A DNA stretch of 64,000 nucleotides from contig NZ_CP136946.1 of the NCBI RefSeq assembly GCF_050916355.1, positions 2,356,001 to 2,420,000 on the forward strand, written 5' to 3'. The position numbers were made by a program, and so were the translations under genes. The notes under the pieces are model-generated. The model was not told the origin of the DNA, searched no databases, and was given only the letters and a program-made list of their open reading frames with translations. Shown here piece after piece: positions 26,051 through 34,218 of the stretch; positions within the stretch are counted from its first letter, which is position 1; each line of letters starts with the position of its first letter. This DNA is from Jeongeupia wiesaeckerbachi. Lineage in GTDB: Bacteria > Pseudomonadota > Gammaproteobacteria > Burkholderiales > Chitinibacteraceae.

Positions 26051-27154
26051 TCAATCGTTGGCGCGGATGTCGAGCAACTCCTTGAGCTGGCCCAAGGTCG
26101 AATCGTCCTTGATCACCGTCTTCAGCCATTCTTCCAGCGGCATTTCCGCCCACTTGGCGGCGCGCTCGGCCAGCAGCGCCACCGGGCTGTGCGGCTCGTG
26201 GGTGCGAAAGTAGCGGGCGACTTCGCGCAATTGGCGGACGGCGTCGGCACGGGTGGTGACCGGGCCGCCGGTCACGGTGGCTTGAGGGGCAGTGTTCATC
26301 GACGCGCTCGCAGTCGGGGGAACGAAGGGGGCCATCTGGGTTACGGGTGTCGCGGCGGCGGGCGCAGGGGCTGCGACCGAGCCGCCACACTGCTCGAGCA
26401 AGCGGCGGACGACATCGCCGATTGCCGCCAGCGCGTCGCGGACCTCGGACAGGCTCGGGGCGTTGTAGCCGAAACGCGCGTCGAGCTGCTGGTCGAGCGC
26501 GGTATACGCGGTCTGGGCGGTTTCGATTTCACCGGCGAGGCGCTGGAACCACGCCGGGCCGCAGGCGTTGACCGCTTTGTCGAATACGTCGCCGGCAAGC
26601 TTGCCCTCGGCGATCGCACGCGAGCGTGCGTCCTGATCGCGCAGGCCGAGGTTTTCGACTTCGCGTGACTCCTGCCAGCGGTACCAGTCATAGCCACCGT
26701 GCTGCGGCGACACCAGTGGCACCTGGCGCAAGGCGAGGCCGAGCTGGTTGTTCAGCCATTCGAGCTTGCCGATGCGTTCGTCAAGGTCGTCCGGATCCAG
26801 CTCGGGGTAAAGCGTTTCCCAGTAGCGGGACAGCAATCCGCCGATCAGGTCGAGGCCGAAGGCGGTCCCGCCGAAGCCTTCGGTCTTGGTCAGTGCCTCG
26901 GCCAGCCAGACCGCCAGTTGCAGGTCCTTGCTCTTGGTCGCCAGCGCGTCATCGCACTGCTGGCGGACTTTGCTCCATTCGGCGCTCTTGCGGCTCGATT
27001 CCCATTCGCCCAGGTCGAGGCTGGGGTCGTCGGCGCGCCGGGCTTCTCGAATCGCGTCAAACAGGGTCGAGTAAGCGAGATCGTCGCCAGCCGGATGGTC
27101 GGCGGAAACCGGCGCGAGCAGCAGCTCGAGCCGGGCGTTCTGGTTGTTGTCCAT
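26051..27154 (-). CDS. tssA: T6SS assembly cap protein TssA
   Basis: A 367-residue protein with an N-terminal ImpA domain (about 5-130) recognisable by LLAPVSADHPAGDDLAY and KDLQLAVWLAEALTKTEGF. A variable Ala/Pro linker and a short C-terminal helical domain (EPHSPVALLAERAAKWAEMP) follow. TssA guides priming and distal growth of sheath and tube. ATG 27154 (MDNNQNARLE) was chosen over an upstream in-frame start at 27190 that would overlap the PAAR gene. It is last in the minus-strand block. Confidence 0.92.
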   Translation of the reverse strand: MDNNQNARLELLLAPVSADHPAGDDLAYSTLFDAIREARRADDPSLDLGEWESSRKSAEWSKVRQQCDDALATKSKDLQLAVWLAEALTKTEGFGGTAFGLDLIGGLLSRYWETLYPELDPDDLDERIGKLEWLNNQLGLALRQVPLVSPQHGGYDWYRWQESREVENLGLRDQDARSRAIAEGKLAGDVFDKAVNACGPAWFQRLAGEIETAQTAYTALDQQLDARFGYNAPSLSEVRDALAAIGDVVRRLLEQCGGSVAAPAPAAATPVTQMAPFVPPTASASMNTAPQATVTGGPVTTRADAVRQLREVARYFRTHEPHSPVALLAERAAKWAEMPLEEWLKTVIKDDSTLGQLKELLDIRAND

Positions 27155-27173
27155 ATGGGATTCCGTAGCGGGC

Positions 27174-27437
27174 TCAGCCCTTGGCGACATTGGGGACGGT
27201 GGAGATCAGCGTGGCGCCGCAGCTGGTCTTGTGGCCTTCGAGCGCAACCGGTTTGCCGTCGACCAGCCAGTTCGGATCGCCTTCGACAATGGTTTCGGTG
27301 CCGTGGTCTTTTTTCGGACAGCTGACCGAGTCGCCGAGCCGGGCAATGGCCTTGCCCATGGCCTTGGCGTTGGGGGAGGCGCTGACCACCGAGCCGCCGT
27401 GGCTGGTTGGATCGCCGAGGCGGATCACTTTTTTCAT
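27174..27437 (-). CDS. PAAR-repeat spike-tip protein
   Basis: An 87-residue stand-alone PAAR protein (VIRLGDPTSHGG, ARLGDSVSCPK, TIVEGDPNWLVDGKPVALEG, HKTSCGATLIS), with no effector extension. PAAR proteins form the zinc-bound point on the VgrG spike. The ATG overlaps the stop of the upstream membrane-protein gene as ATGA, so both are translated together. No vgrG is present in the cluster to receive it, so VgrG must come from elsewhere in the genome. Confidence 0.94.
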   Translation of the reverse strand: MKKVIRLGDPTSHGGSVVSASPNAKAMGKAIARLGDSVSCPKKDHGTETIVEGDPNWLVDGKPVALEGHKTSCGATLISTVPNVAKG

Positions 27438-28873
27438 GCGGCTTGTTCCTCGGGAAGAGCGTGGCTGACCACGCTGCTGACAATTTGCGTATCACCGTCG
27501 AATTCGGCGATCAGTACCGGTTGCTGCAGCTGCGCGGCGTGGGTGATCGCGATGGCGTTCAGCAAGGCGCTACGCGCGCCGCCGACGTCGCCGAACTCGG
27601 TGACGACGTTGCTGGCATTGCTGATCGGATTGAGTTCGGATTCGAAATAGCTGAGCACCGTGGCGACCGCCGCCAGCCGTTGGCCGCCGACGTCGACACC
27701 ACCGCAGTTGTGCGCCAGCCAGGCGAGCGTGTGGCTGAGGTCACCGCCGGCCTCGGCGGGGTCGAACGGTAGCGGCCGCAAGCCGGCGTTGATCAGCGCA
27801 CCTTCGACGGTGCCGCGCAGTTGCTGGCTGAGTTTATTGCCCTTGGGCAGGGCGGCATCGCTGTAGAGCTCGCGACTCAGATGAATGCGGGCAATCGGTG
27901 CCAGATCCAGCAGACCTGCGCGCAAATGCGCCGGTACGCGGCCCCAGCCGGACGCATCGTCGCCGCGGCCGTGATCGCGCTCCCAGTAGGGCTGGTAGGG
28001 ATCGGCTTCGCCGGCCACCGTGTCGGTCACGCCGGCCGGCGCGAGGCCCGAGCGGGTGAAAAGCTGCAACACGACCGCCTGACCGGGCTTGCCGTGCCAG
28101 CGCTGGGCTTCAAGCTGCGTGGAGTCGAGCGGTTCGAATTCGTCGTCGTCGGGCTGGACGGCCAGCGGCGAATCGCACGCCAGCAGCAGCAGACCCGGCA
28201 GCGTCGGATCGTTGCGCAACACGGCGATGACGCGGTCGTTGATGCTGCCACTGCCCGGCAGGAACTTGCCGCCGGTCGCCGGAACGGCATCGAGGCCGGC
28301 TTCGGCAGCGGCGTCGTTGTGTGCCAGCTTGATCAGGTCCAGCAAGGCGCGCCCGTCCTGGTCCCGGCCGGGCAGCACGTAGAGCGGCAGGAAGGCGAGC
28401 GCCGACGTTTCGGTAAAGGCAATGCCCAGTGTGTCGGTCAGCGGGCTGGCCAGTGCGGCGGTACGGTCTGTGTCGTTGATTTCAGGCGGGCGTTGCTGCC
28501 ACAGCGTTTGCGGCGGGATGTCATCGCACCACGGTGGCAGGGCTTCGATGGCGATGTCGACCCAGACGGCTCGGCATTCGACGAGATGCTGCCGCTCGCG
28601 CAACTCGGCATCGTGCGTCTGGCGCGCCTGCGCAAGGCGTTCCGCTTGTGCCTTGGTCTGTGCCTCTGCATCGGCTTGTTGTCGGGCTGCTTCGCGCTTG
28701 GTTCGCCAACTGCGCCAGAGCACGATGCCCAGTGCGAACAGCAGCGGCGGCAGGACCAAGAGCCCGAACAGCGATGGTGCGGACATCGCACCGGCATTGA
28801 ACGGAATGACGAAGCCAAGCAAGCCCAGCCACAGTACGGCCAGACCGATCAGGAGCGAGAGATTGAGAATCAT
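27434..28873 (-). CDS. T6SS-linked membrane protein of unknown function, thiolase-like pattern
   Basis: A 479-residue protein. Two N-terminal membrane helices (about 5-24 and 33-52) are followed by a charged Gln/Ala-rich coiled coil (about 55-95) and a large soluble part. The soluble part has LLLLACDSPLAV near 230-240 and, at the C-terminus, NVVTEFGDVGGARSALLNA. Together these recall the Gly-rich strands of ketosynthase/thiolase folds, but I see no clear Cys-His-His catalytic set. It is the first gene of the minus-strand block and overlaps the PAAR gene by ATGA. Proteins of unknown function at this position occur in some Acinetobacter-type T6SS loci (possibly AsaA-like; unverified). A role in spike or membrane-complex assembly is inference only. 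Confidence 0.7.
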   Translation of the reverse strand: MILNLSLLIGLAVLWLGLLGFVIPFNAGAMSAPSLFGLLVLPPLLFALGIVLWRSWRTKREAARQQADAEAQTKAQAERLAQARQTHDAELRERQHLVECRAVWVDIAIEALPPWCDDIPPQTLWQQRPPEINDTDRTAALASPLTDTLGIAFTETSALAFLPLYVLPGRDQDGRALLDLIKLAHNDAAAEAGLDAVPATGGKFLPGSGSINDRVIAVLRNDPTLPGLLLLACDSPLAVQPDDDEFEPLDSTQLEAQRWHGKPGQAVVLQLFTRSGLAPAGVTDTVAGEADPYQPYWERDHGRGDDASGWGRVPAHLRAGLLDLAPIARIHLSRELYSDAALPKGNKLSQQLRGTVEGALINAGLRPLPFDPAEAGGDLSHTLAWLAHNCGGVDVGGQRLAAVATVLSYFESELNPISNASNVVTEFGDVGGARSALLNAIAITHAAQLQQPVLIAEFDGDTQIVSSVVSHALPEEQAA

Positions 28874-29233
28874 GCTTACTTTTTTCTTGGAAATTCTTTC
28901 TTGATTGTTGCTGGTTATTTTATCTGTTTTTCCTTAGGTGTCGCTTGTCTGTCTTGATGTTTGAGTTTTTTTGTAAATAGATGCGTTGCCTCCAACGCGG
29001 TGCCGGTGTGCGTACCCTCCGGCGGCAAGCGCGCCGCTCGGATCGTTTTCCAAGCATTTCGGCTCGAAAAAGGTGTTGCTGTCGAGGGGGGAGGATTGTC
29101 ACTTCGACGACGTGAAGCGGCTGGTTGCGCAAGCGCGCAGTTTGCGCCGAGGCTGCCGGCAACAAGGCCTTAAGTTTTCTTTAAGTCGCGCTACGCTAAG
29201 GTGAGCCTGTCCCAACCCAGCGGAGCTCGCACA
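28874..29233. other. 360-nt divergent spacer between T6SS block and degP
   Basis: The left 110 nt are AT-rich, with a possible minus-strand promoter for the T6SS block (GCGACA at 28944-28939, 16 nt, TAAAAT at 28922-28917). The right end carries the degP control region with CTTAAG-N5-TTTAAG (29169-29185). The middle contains no convincing gene. Confidence 0.5.
29169..29185 (+). promoter_or_regulatory. Candidate QseB/PmrA-type direct-repeat box before degP
   Basis: CTTAAG (29169-29174), 5 nt, TTTAAG (29180-29185) is the YTTAAG-N5-YTTAAG pattern bound by OmpR-family regulators of the PmrA/QseB group. It stands 48 nt upstream of the degP ATG, next to a weak -10-like TACGCT (29192-29197). Confidence 0.45.
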
Positions 29234-30709
29234 ATGCAGATCCAAGCAAAAACCTGGTGGCCCAAGTTGAGTGCGCTCGTCGTCGCGGCGGCGCTCGGTG
29301 GCGCGGTCGGCGCGATCAGCAGCCGTGCCTTGCCCCTGGCGGGGGCTGCGCCATCGGCACCGGTGGTGGCCGCCCAGACCGCCGCGCCGCTGTCCGCGCC
29401 TGCCGCCGCCGGCCTGCCCAGCTTCAACGACATCGTGACGCGCTACGGCCCGGCCGTGGTCAATATCAGTGTCACCGGCATGACCAAGACGGCCGACGCG
29501 CAGCAGGGGCCACGACTCGATCCGAACGATCCCTTCTATGAATTCTTCCGCCGCTTTGGCGTGCCGATGCAGCCGCAGCGCCCGCAGGTCACGCGGGGGC
29601 TGGGGTCCGGTTTCATTGTTGCCGCCGATGGCTTGATCCTGACCAATGCGCACGTCGTTGATGGTGCCAGCGAAGTCACGGTCAAACTGACCGACAAGCG
29701 CGAGTTCAAGGCCAAGGTGATCGGTGTCGACAAGCCGACCGACGTCGCGGTGCTGCGCATCAACGCCAAGGATCTGCCGACGGTGAAACTGGGCGATCCG
29801 GCAGCATCGCGCGTCGGTGACTGGGTGCTGGCGATCGGTTCGCCTTACGGTTTCGAGAACTCGGTGACCGCCGGCATCGTCTCGGCAAAATCGCGCAGCC
29901 TGCCCGACGAAAGCTACGTGCCGTTCATTCAGACCGACGTGGCGATCAACCCGGGCAACTCGGGCGGGCCGCTGTTCAACGCGGCGGGCGAGGTGATCGC
30001 GATCAATTCGCAGATCTACAGCCGTTCGGGCGGTTTCCAGGGCCTGTCGTTCTCGATCCCGATCGACGTCGTCAAACAGGTCGAGGCGCAGATTCTGGCC
30101 CACGGCAAGGTCGTGCGCGGCCAGCTCGGCGTGATGGTGCAGAACGTCGATCAGTCGCTGGCCGAGTCGTTCGGACTCAAGTCGCCCAACGGTGCATTGA
30201 TCAGTGGCGTGAATCCGGGGGGCGCCGGTGACAAGGGCGGGCTGAAGCCGGGCGACATCGTGCTCAAGTTCGGCGACACGCCGATTGCATCGTCAGGTGA
30301 TCTGCCGCCCTTGGTGGCCAGCGTGAAACCGGGCGACAGCGTGCCGATGACGATCTGGCGCGACGGCAAGGAAAAAGTACTGTCGGTGAAAATCGACGCC
30401 GCCAAGGACGTCAAAGCGGCCCAGGCGCAAAGCGATGAAGGTCAGGCCAAGCTCGGTCTGTCGGTGCGGCCGCTCAACCCGCAGGAAAAAGCCGAAAGCG
30501 GTTTGAGCGCCGGCTTGGTGGTGGGCCAGGTCAGCGGCCCGGCAGCCAAGGCAGGCATCCAGCCCGGCGACGTGGTGCTGGCGTTGAACGGCAAGCCGGT
30601 GAGCTCGATCGACGAGCTGCGCAGCCTTGCTGCCAAGGCCGGCAAGCACATCGCCTTGCTGGTGCAACGCGATGACGCGCAGATCTTTGTGCCGCTGGAT
30701 CTGGGCTGA
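29234..30709 (+). CDS. degP: Periplasmic serine protease, DegP/HtrA family
   Basis: A 491-residue Do-like protease. The N-terminal signal or anchor segment is about 10-35. The trypsin-like domain holds catalytic H140 (TNAHVV), D170 (DVAVLRI) and S243 (GNSGGPL), and two PDZ domains follow (about 295-385 and 410-485). It degrades or refolds damaged envelope proteins. ATG 29234 with GGAG 8 nt upstream was chosen over GTG 29201. A DegQ or MucD name is equally possible. It lies downstream of an OmpR-family-type box and is followed by a terminator. Confidence 0.93.
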   Translation: MQIQAKTWWPKLSALVVAAALGGAVGAISSRALPLAGAAPSAPVVAAQTAAPLSAPAAAGLPSFNDIVTRYGPAVVNISVTGMTKTADAQQGPRLDPNDPFYEFFRRFGVPMQPQRPQVTRGLGSGFIVAADGLILTNAHVVDGASEVTVKLTDKREFKAKVIGVDKPTDVAVLRINAKDLPTVKLGDPAASRVGDWVLAIGSPYGFENSVTAGIVSAKSRSLPDESYVPFIQTDVAINPGNSGGPLFNAAGEVIAINSQIYSRSGGFQGLSFSIPIDVVKQVEAQILAHGKVVRGQLGVMVQNVDQSLAESFGLKSPNGALISGVNPGGAGDKGGLKPGDIVLKFGDTPIASSGDLPPLVASVKPGDSVPMTIWRDGKEKVLSVKIDAAKDVKAAQAQSDEGQAKLGLSVRPLNPQEKAESGLSAGLVVGQVSGPAAKAGIQPGDVVLALNGKPVSSIDELRSLAAKAGKHIALLVQRDDAQIFVPLDLG

Positions 30710-30724
30710 CTGGTTCAACAGGCT

Positions 30725-30756
30725 GGACCGGTTGAGGGACCGGTCCGGTACTTTTT
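30725..30756 (+). terminator. Terminator after degP
   Basis: GGACCGGT (30725-30732), loop TGAGGG, ACCGGTCC (30739-30746), then GGTACTTTTT. The T-run begins 5 nt after the stem, so it is less than ideal. Confidence 0.55.
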
Positions 30757-30774
30757 CTGCATGAAATCGCCATC

Positions 30775-30797
30775 CGGGCCGCGCTTTGCGCGGCCCG
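30775..30797. terminator. Hairpin between convergent degP and fadH
   Basis: CGGGCCGCGC-TTT-GCGCGGCCCG forms a 10-bp GC stem 7 nt before the fadH stop. It can act on both strands, though neither side has a long T-run. Confidence 0.6.
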
Positions 30798-30803
30798 TTG
30801 CAT

Positions 30804-32816
30804 TTACAACGCCAGTGCGACCTTCATTCCTTCCTCGATCGCGCGCTTGGCGTCGAGCTCGCCGGCCTTTTCGGCGCCGCCGATCCGGAAAGCGCTGACG
30901 CCGTCGGCGATGAGTTCGTCGTAGAGCGCGTTGACCGATTCCTGTCCGGCGCAGATCACCACCTGATCGGCCGGCAGCGTTTCCTCCTTGCCGCTGTGGC
31001 GGATAGTCAGACCTTCGTCGTCGATCCGCAGGTATTCGACCTCGCCGAGCAGGTGCACGCCGCGGTGCTGCAGTGCCAGCCGGTGCACCCAGCCGGTGGT
31101 CTTACCGGGGCCGCTGCCGGGGCGGCCCTTGCGCCGTTGCAACAGCCAGATCTCGCGCGGCGACGGTGTGACGTGCGGCGGGGTCAGGCCGCCGGCATGG
31201 GTCAGCGTGTCGTCGATGCCCCAGTCGTGGCGGTAATCGCCGATGGCATCGCCATGGTGACCGGTTTCCGACAGGAACACCGCGGTATCGACGCCGATGC
31301 CGCCGGCACCGATGATCGCGACGTGGCCTTGTGGCGCGACCTTGCCCGACAGCAGGTCCGGATAGGCGATGGCCTTGGGGTGGTCGATGCCGGCGATGGC
31401 GGGGATGCGCGGCTTGACACCGGTCGCGACGATCACGTGGTCGTAGTGGCCCGTAAGGTCGGTCGCATTGACCGGAGCATTGAGGCGGATGTCGACATGG
31501 GCCAGCTCGAGCTGGCGGCCGAAGTAGCGCAGCGTTTCGCGGAATTCTTCCTTGCCCGGCACATGGCTGGCGAGGCGGAACTGGCCGCCGATTGCATCGG
31601 CTGCTTCGAACAGCGTCACCGCGTGGCCACATTGCGCCGCGGTCAGCGCCGCCGACAGACCGGCCGGGCCGGCGCCGACGACGGCAACGCGCTTTTTCGC
31701 TGCGGCGGGCTGGATCACGAACACCGTCTCGCGTCCGGCGCGCGGGTTGACGAGGCAACTGGCCGGCTTGCCTTCGAACGCGTGGTCGAGGCAAGCCTGG
31801 TTACAGGCGATACAGGTGTTGATCTCGTCGGCGGCGTTGCGCGCGGCCTTGGCGACGAAGTCGGCGTCGGCGAGCATCGGCCGCGCCAGCGAGACCATGT
31901 CGGCGCCGCTGTCGAGCACCGCTTCGGCCACTTCGGGGGTGTTGATGCGGTTGACCGCGATCAGCGGCACGCTGACGTGCGGTTTCAGTGCGGCGGTCAC
32001 CCAGCCAAAACCGCCGCGCGGCACCGCCTGCGCAATGGTCGGGATGCGCGCCTCGTGCCAGCCGATGCCGGTGTTGATCAGCGTGACACCGGCGGCTTCG
32101 AGTGCCTTGGCGAGCTGGATGGCCTCGTTGAAAGTGCCGCCCTGCGGCACGAGGTCGAGCAGCGAGAGCCGGAAAATGACGATGAAATCGTCACCGACGG
32201 CCTTACGCACGGCCTTCATCGTTTCGATCGCAAGGCGCATGCGGTTTTCGAAACTGCCGCCCCAGTCGTCATCACGCTGATTGGTGCGCGCAACGAGGAA
32301 CTGGTTGATCAGATAGCCCTCGCTCCCCATGATTTCGACGCCGTCGTAACCGGCTTCGCGCGCCAGTCGCGCCGTGTTGGCGAAGTCGGCGATGGTTTGC
32401 AGGATGTCGTCGTGGCTCAGTGCGCGTGGCGTGTACGGCGAAATCGGCGAGGCGACGGCCGAGGCGCTGACTGCATCCGGATGATAGGCATAGCGGCCGG
32501 CGTGGAGGATCTGCAGCGCGATCTTGCCGCCGGCGTCGTGCACCGCCTGCGTCACCGGCAGTTGGCGGGCGATGTCGGCGTCGCTGGCGAGCATCGCGGC
32601 ATCCGGATAGATGCGTCCGGCCGGGTTCGGTGCAATGCCGCCGGTGACGATCAGCGCGACGCCGCCACGGGCGCGCTCGGCATAGAACGCCGCCAGCCGC
32701 TCGGGGCCATCCGGTGCTTCCTCTAGCCCGGTGTGCATCGAGCCCATCAGCACGCGGTTTTTCAGCGTGGTGAAGCCCAGATCGAGCGGGGCGAGCAGGT
32801 GGGGATAGGCGGTCAT
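30804..32816 (-). CDS. fadH: NADPH-dependent 2,4-dienoyl-CoA reductase FadH
   Basis: A 670-residue iron-sulfur flavoenzyme that reduces 2,4-dienoyl-CoA during breakdown of unsaturated fatty acids. The N-terminal TIM barrel (1-330) is of the Old Yellow Enzyme type and binds FMN. The [4Fe-4S] ligands are C335, C338, C342 and C354 in CIACNQACLDH and the following PASC. The C-terminal half has a dinucleotide-binding motif (VAVVGAGPAGLSAALTAA) for FAD and NADPH. Cysteine positions match the E. coli enzyme within one residue. It stands alone on the minus strand. Confidence 0.95.
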   Translation of the reverse strand: MTAYPHLLAPLDLGFTTLKNRVLMGSMHTGLEEAPDGPERLAAFYAERARGGVALIVTGGIAPNPAGRIYPDAAMLASDADIARQLPVTQAVHDAGGKIALQILHAGRYAYHPDAVSASAVASPISPYTPRALSHDDILQTIADFANTARLAREAGYDGVEIMGSEGYLINQFLVARTNQRDDDWGGSFENRMRLAIETMKAVRKAVGDDFIVIFRLSLLDLVPQGGTFNEAIQLAKALEAAGVTLINTGIGWHEARIPTIAQAVPRGGFGWVTAALKPHVSVPLIAVNRINTPEVAEAVLDSGADMVSLARPMLADADFVAKAARNAADEINTCIACNQACLDHAFEGKPASCLVNPRAGRETVFVIQPAAAKKRVAVVGAGPAGLSAALTAAQCGHAVTLFEAADAIGGQFRLASHVPGKEEFRETLRYFGRQLELAHVDIRLNAPVNATDLTGHYDHVIVATGVKPRIPAIAGIDHPKAIAYPDLLSGKVAPQGHVAIIGAGGIGVDTAVFLSETGHHGDAIGDYRHDWGIDDTLTHAGGLTPPHVTPSPREIWLLQRRKGRPGSGPGKTTGWVHRLALQHRGVHLLGEVEYLRIDDEGLTIRHSGKEETLPADQVVICAGQESVNALYDELIADGVSAFRIGGAEKAGELDAKRAIEEGMKVALAL

Positions 32817-33120
32817 GTCGGCTCCGGTAGTGCGACTAGGACTGTTTCAAAAGACTGTTTGAATTTTGAGCCTAGCGCCGGGGCACGGCAAGCGGTAGTC
32901 GGGGTTTGCCCGCAAGGCCGGTTTTCAAACAGCCTGCATCCTGGCGCGTTCAAGGACCTGCCGCCCGGCAGCCAGCGGCATACCGTGTTGCAAACCGCTT
33001 GCGGCGTCTGTACCGCTGCACGGTACGCGCCTTGCCCACCAGCGGTGCCGCCCCGAATGCTGGCGCGAAAAGAGCGTGAACAGGTTCTAAGCTGGACCAA
33101 ACCCCCGCCGGAGCACGTTC
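32817..33120. other. 304-nt spacer with direct and inverted repeats
   Basis: No gene is supported. GACTGTTT occurs twice in tandem (32840-32847 and 32853-32860). CTGTTTGAA (32855-32863) is inverted as TTCAAACAG at 32924-32932. The stretch looks like a small non-coding repeat element. The right end holds the GGAG ribosome site for the HAD protein. Confidence 0.5.
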
Positions 33121-34086
33121 ATGTCCCGTCTGATTGCCCTATTGCTGTTCGTTGCCGCTACCGCTCATGCCGATCCGCTGCCGTCGTGGCAGGACGGCGC
33201 GAGCAAGGTGGCGATCACCGGTTTCGTCGCCCGCGTCACCAAGGAAAAAACACCGGATTACCTGCCGCCCGAAGCGCGCACCGCGGTATTCGATGTTGAC
33301 GAGCCACTGCTGTACGCCAGCAGCGCCGAGCTGGCTTTCTCTGCCGATGAGATCAAGCGTCTGGCGCCGCAGCATCCGGAATGGCAGAAGACGCCGCCAT
33401 TCAGCGCGGTGTTGGCCGGCCAGCCGGTGAAAAGCGCGGCCGACGCGCAAGCGCTGATTGCTGCCACGCACGACGGCAGCGTCGATGCGCTGGCGGCGCG
33501 GGTGCAGCGCTGGCTGGCCGACCCCGCCAATCGGGGCGCGGCGCAGGGTCATGCGCAACTGCTCGAACTGATGGCCTATCTGCGGGCCAACGGCTTCCGG
33601 ACGTGGATCGTCTCTAGCGGCGAGAGTGGCTTTGTCCGGCCTTGGGCTGAGCGTGCCTATGGCGTTCCATCGGAGCAGGTGGTCGCGAGTACGCTGAAGG
33701 CCCGGCTGGCGGTGCAGGGCGGTAGTGCAACCATCGTCCGGGCGCCGGCGTTCGAAACAATCCTGACCGGCGCGGCCAAGCCGGTGGCGGTTGAGCGGGC
33801 GATCGGTCGCCGGCCGGTGCTGGCCTTTGGCGACAGCGATGCCGATCTGCCATTGCTGCAATGGGTATCGGCGGGCCGGACCCGTTTTGTCGCCTTGCTC
33901 GATCGGGGCGAGGGCGCCGAGCAGGTGCAGGCCGCAGCCTTGAATCTTGGCTGGCTGGTCGTCGATGCCGAACGGGACTGGCGGCGCGGCGGCGCGGCGA
34001 CGGCCTCGTCACAGCCATCGCAGCCCGGTACGGCACCGGCCGAGCCGACCGCGCTCGTGCTTCACGCGCGTGACATGCTGCGCTAG
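33121..34086 (+). CDS. Exported HAD-superfamily phosphatase-like protein
   Basis: A 321-residue protein with a signal peptide (MSRLIALLLFVAATAHA, cut before D18). HAD motifs are present: motif I with D58 and D60 (AVFDVDEPLL), motif II TWIVSSGESGF, and motif IV AFGDSDADLPLL. The family normally reads DxDGT in motif I; here the Gly-Thr is replaced by Glu-Pro, although both aspartates remain. Overall it resembles phosphoserine-phosphatase-like periplasmic hydrolases. The substrate is unknown. It is monocistronic, with GGAG 7 nt before the ATG. Confidence 0.75.
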   Translation: MSRLIALLLFVAATAHADPLPSWQDGASKVAITGFVARVTKEKTPDYLPPEARTAVFDVDEPLLYASSAELAFSADEIKRLAPQHPEWQKTPPFSAVLAGQPVKSAADAQALIAATHDGSVDALAARVQRWLADPANRGAAQGHAQLLELMAYLRANGFRTWIVSSGESGFVRPWAERAYGVPSEQVVASTLKARLAVQGGSATIVRAPAFETILTGAAKPVAVERAIGRRPVLAFGDSDADLPLLQWVSAGRTRFVALLDRGEGAEQVQAAALNLGWLVVDAERDWRRGGAATASSQPSQPGTAPAEPTALVLHARDMLR

Positions 34087-34113
34087 GTATACTTGGCGGC
34101 GGGTTGCTTGAGG

Positions 34114-34150
34114 ATAGGCTGAGTCTATCGGTGGCATCAACAATGCCGAT
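34114..34150 (+). promoter_or_regulatory. OxyR-like binding site upstream of ahpC
   Basis: Four tetramers with exact 7-nt spacing: ATAG (34114-34117), CTAT (34125-34128), ATCA (34136-34139) and CGAT (34147-34150). The OxyR consensus is ATAG-N7-CTAT-N7-ATAG-N7-CTAT; 13 of 16 defined bases agree. It ends 68 nt before the ahpC ATG. Confidence 0.7.
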
Positions 34151-34218
34151 TGGACAGCATCCTTCCGTAGCGACTACCTTTTACGCGATTTTTATCACAC
34201 CGACTCAGGAGAACTTCC

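Noticed and set aside
32733..33299. 188-codon frame spanning the fadH/HAD spacer
   Set aside because: It overlaps both real genes on different frames and has a shadow-like composition.
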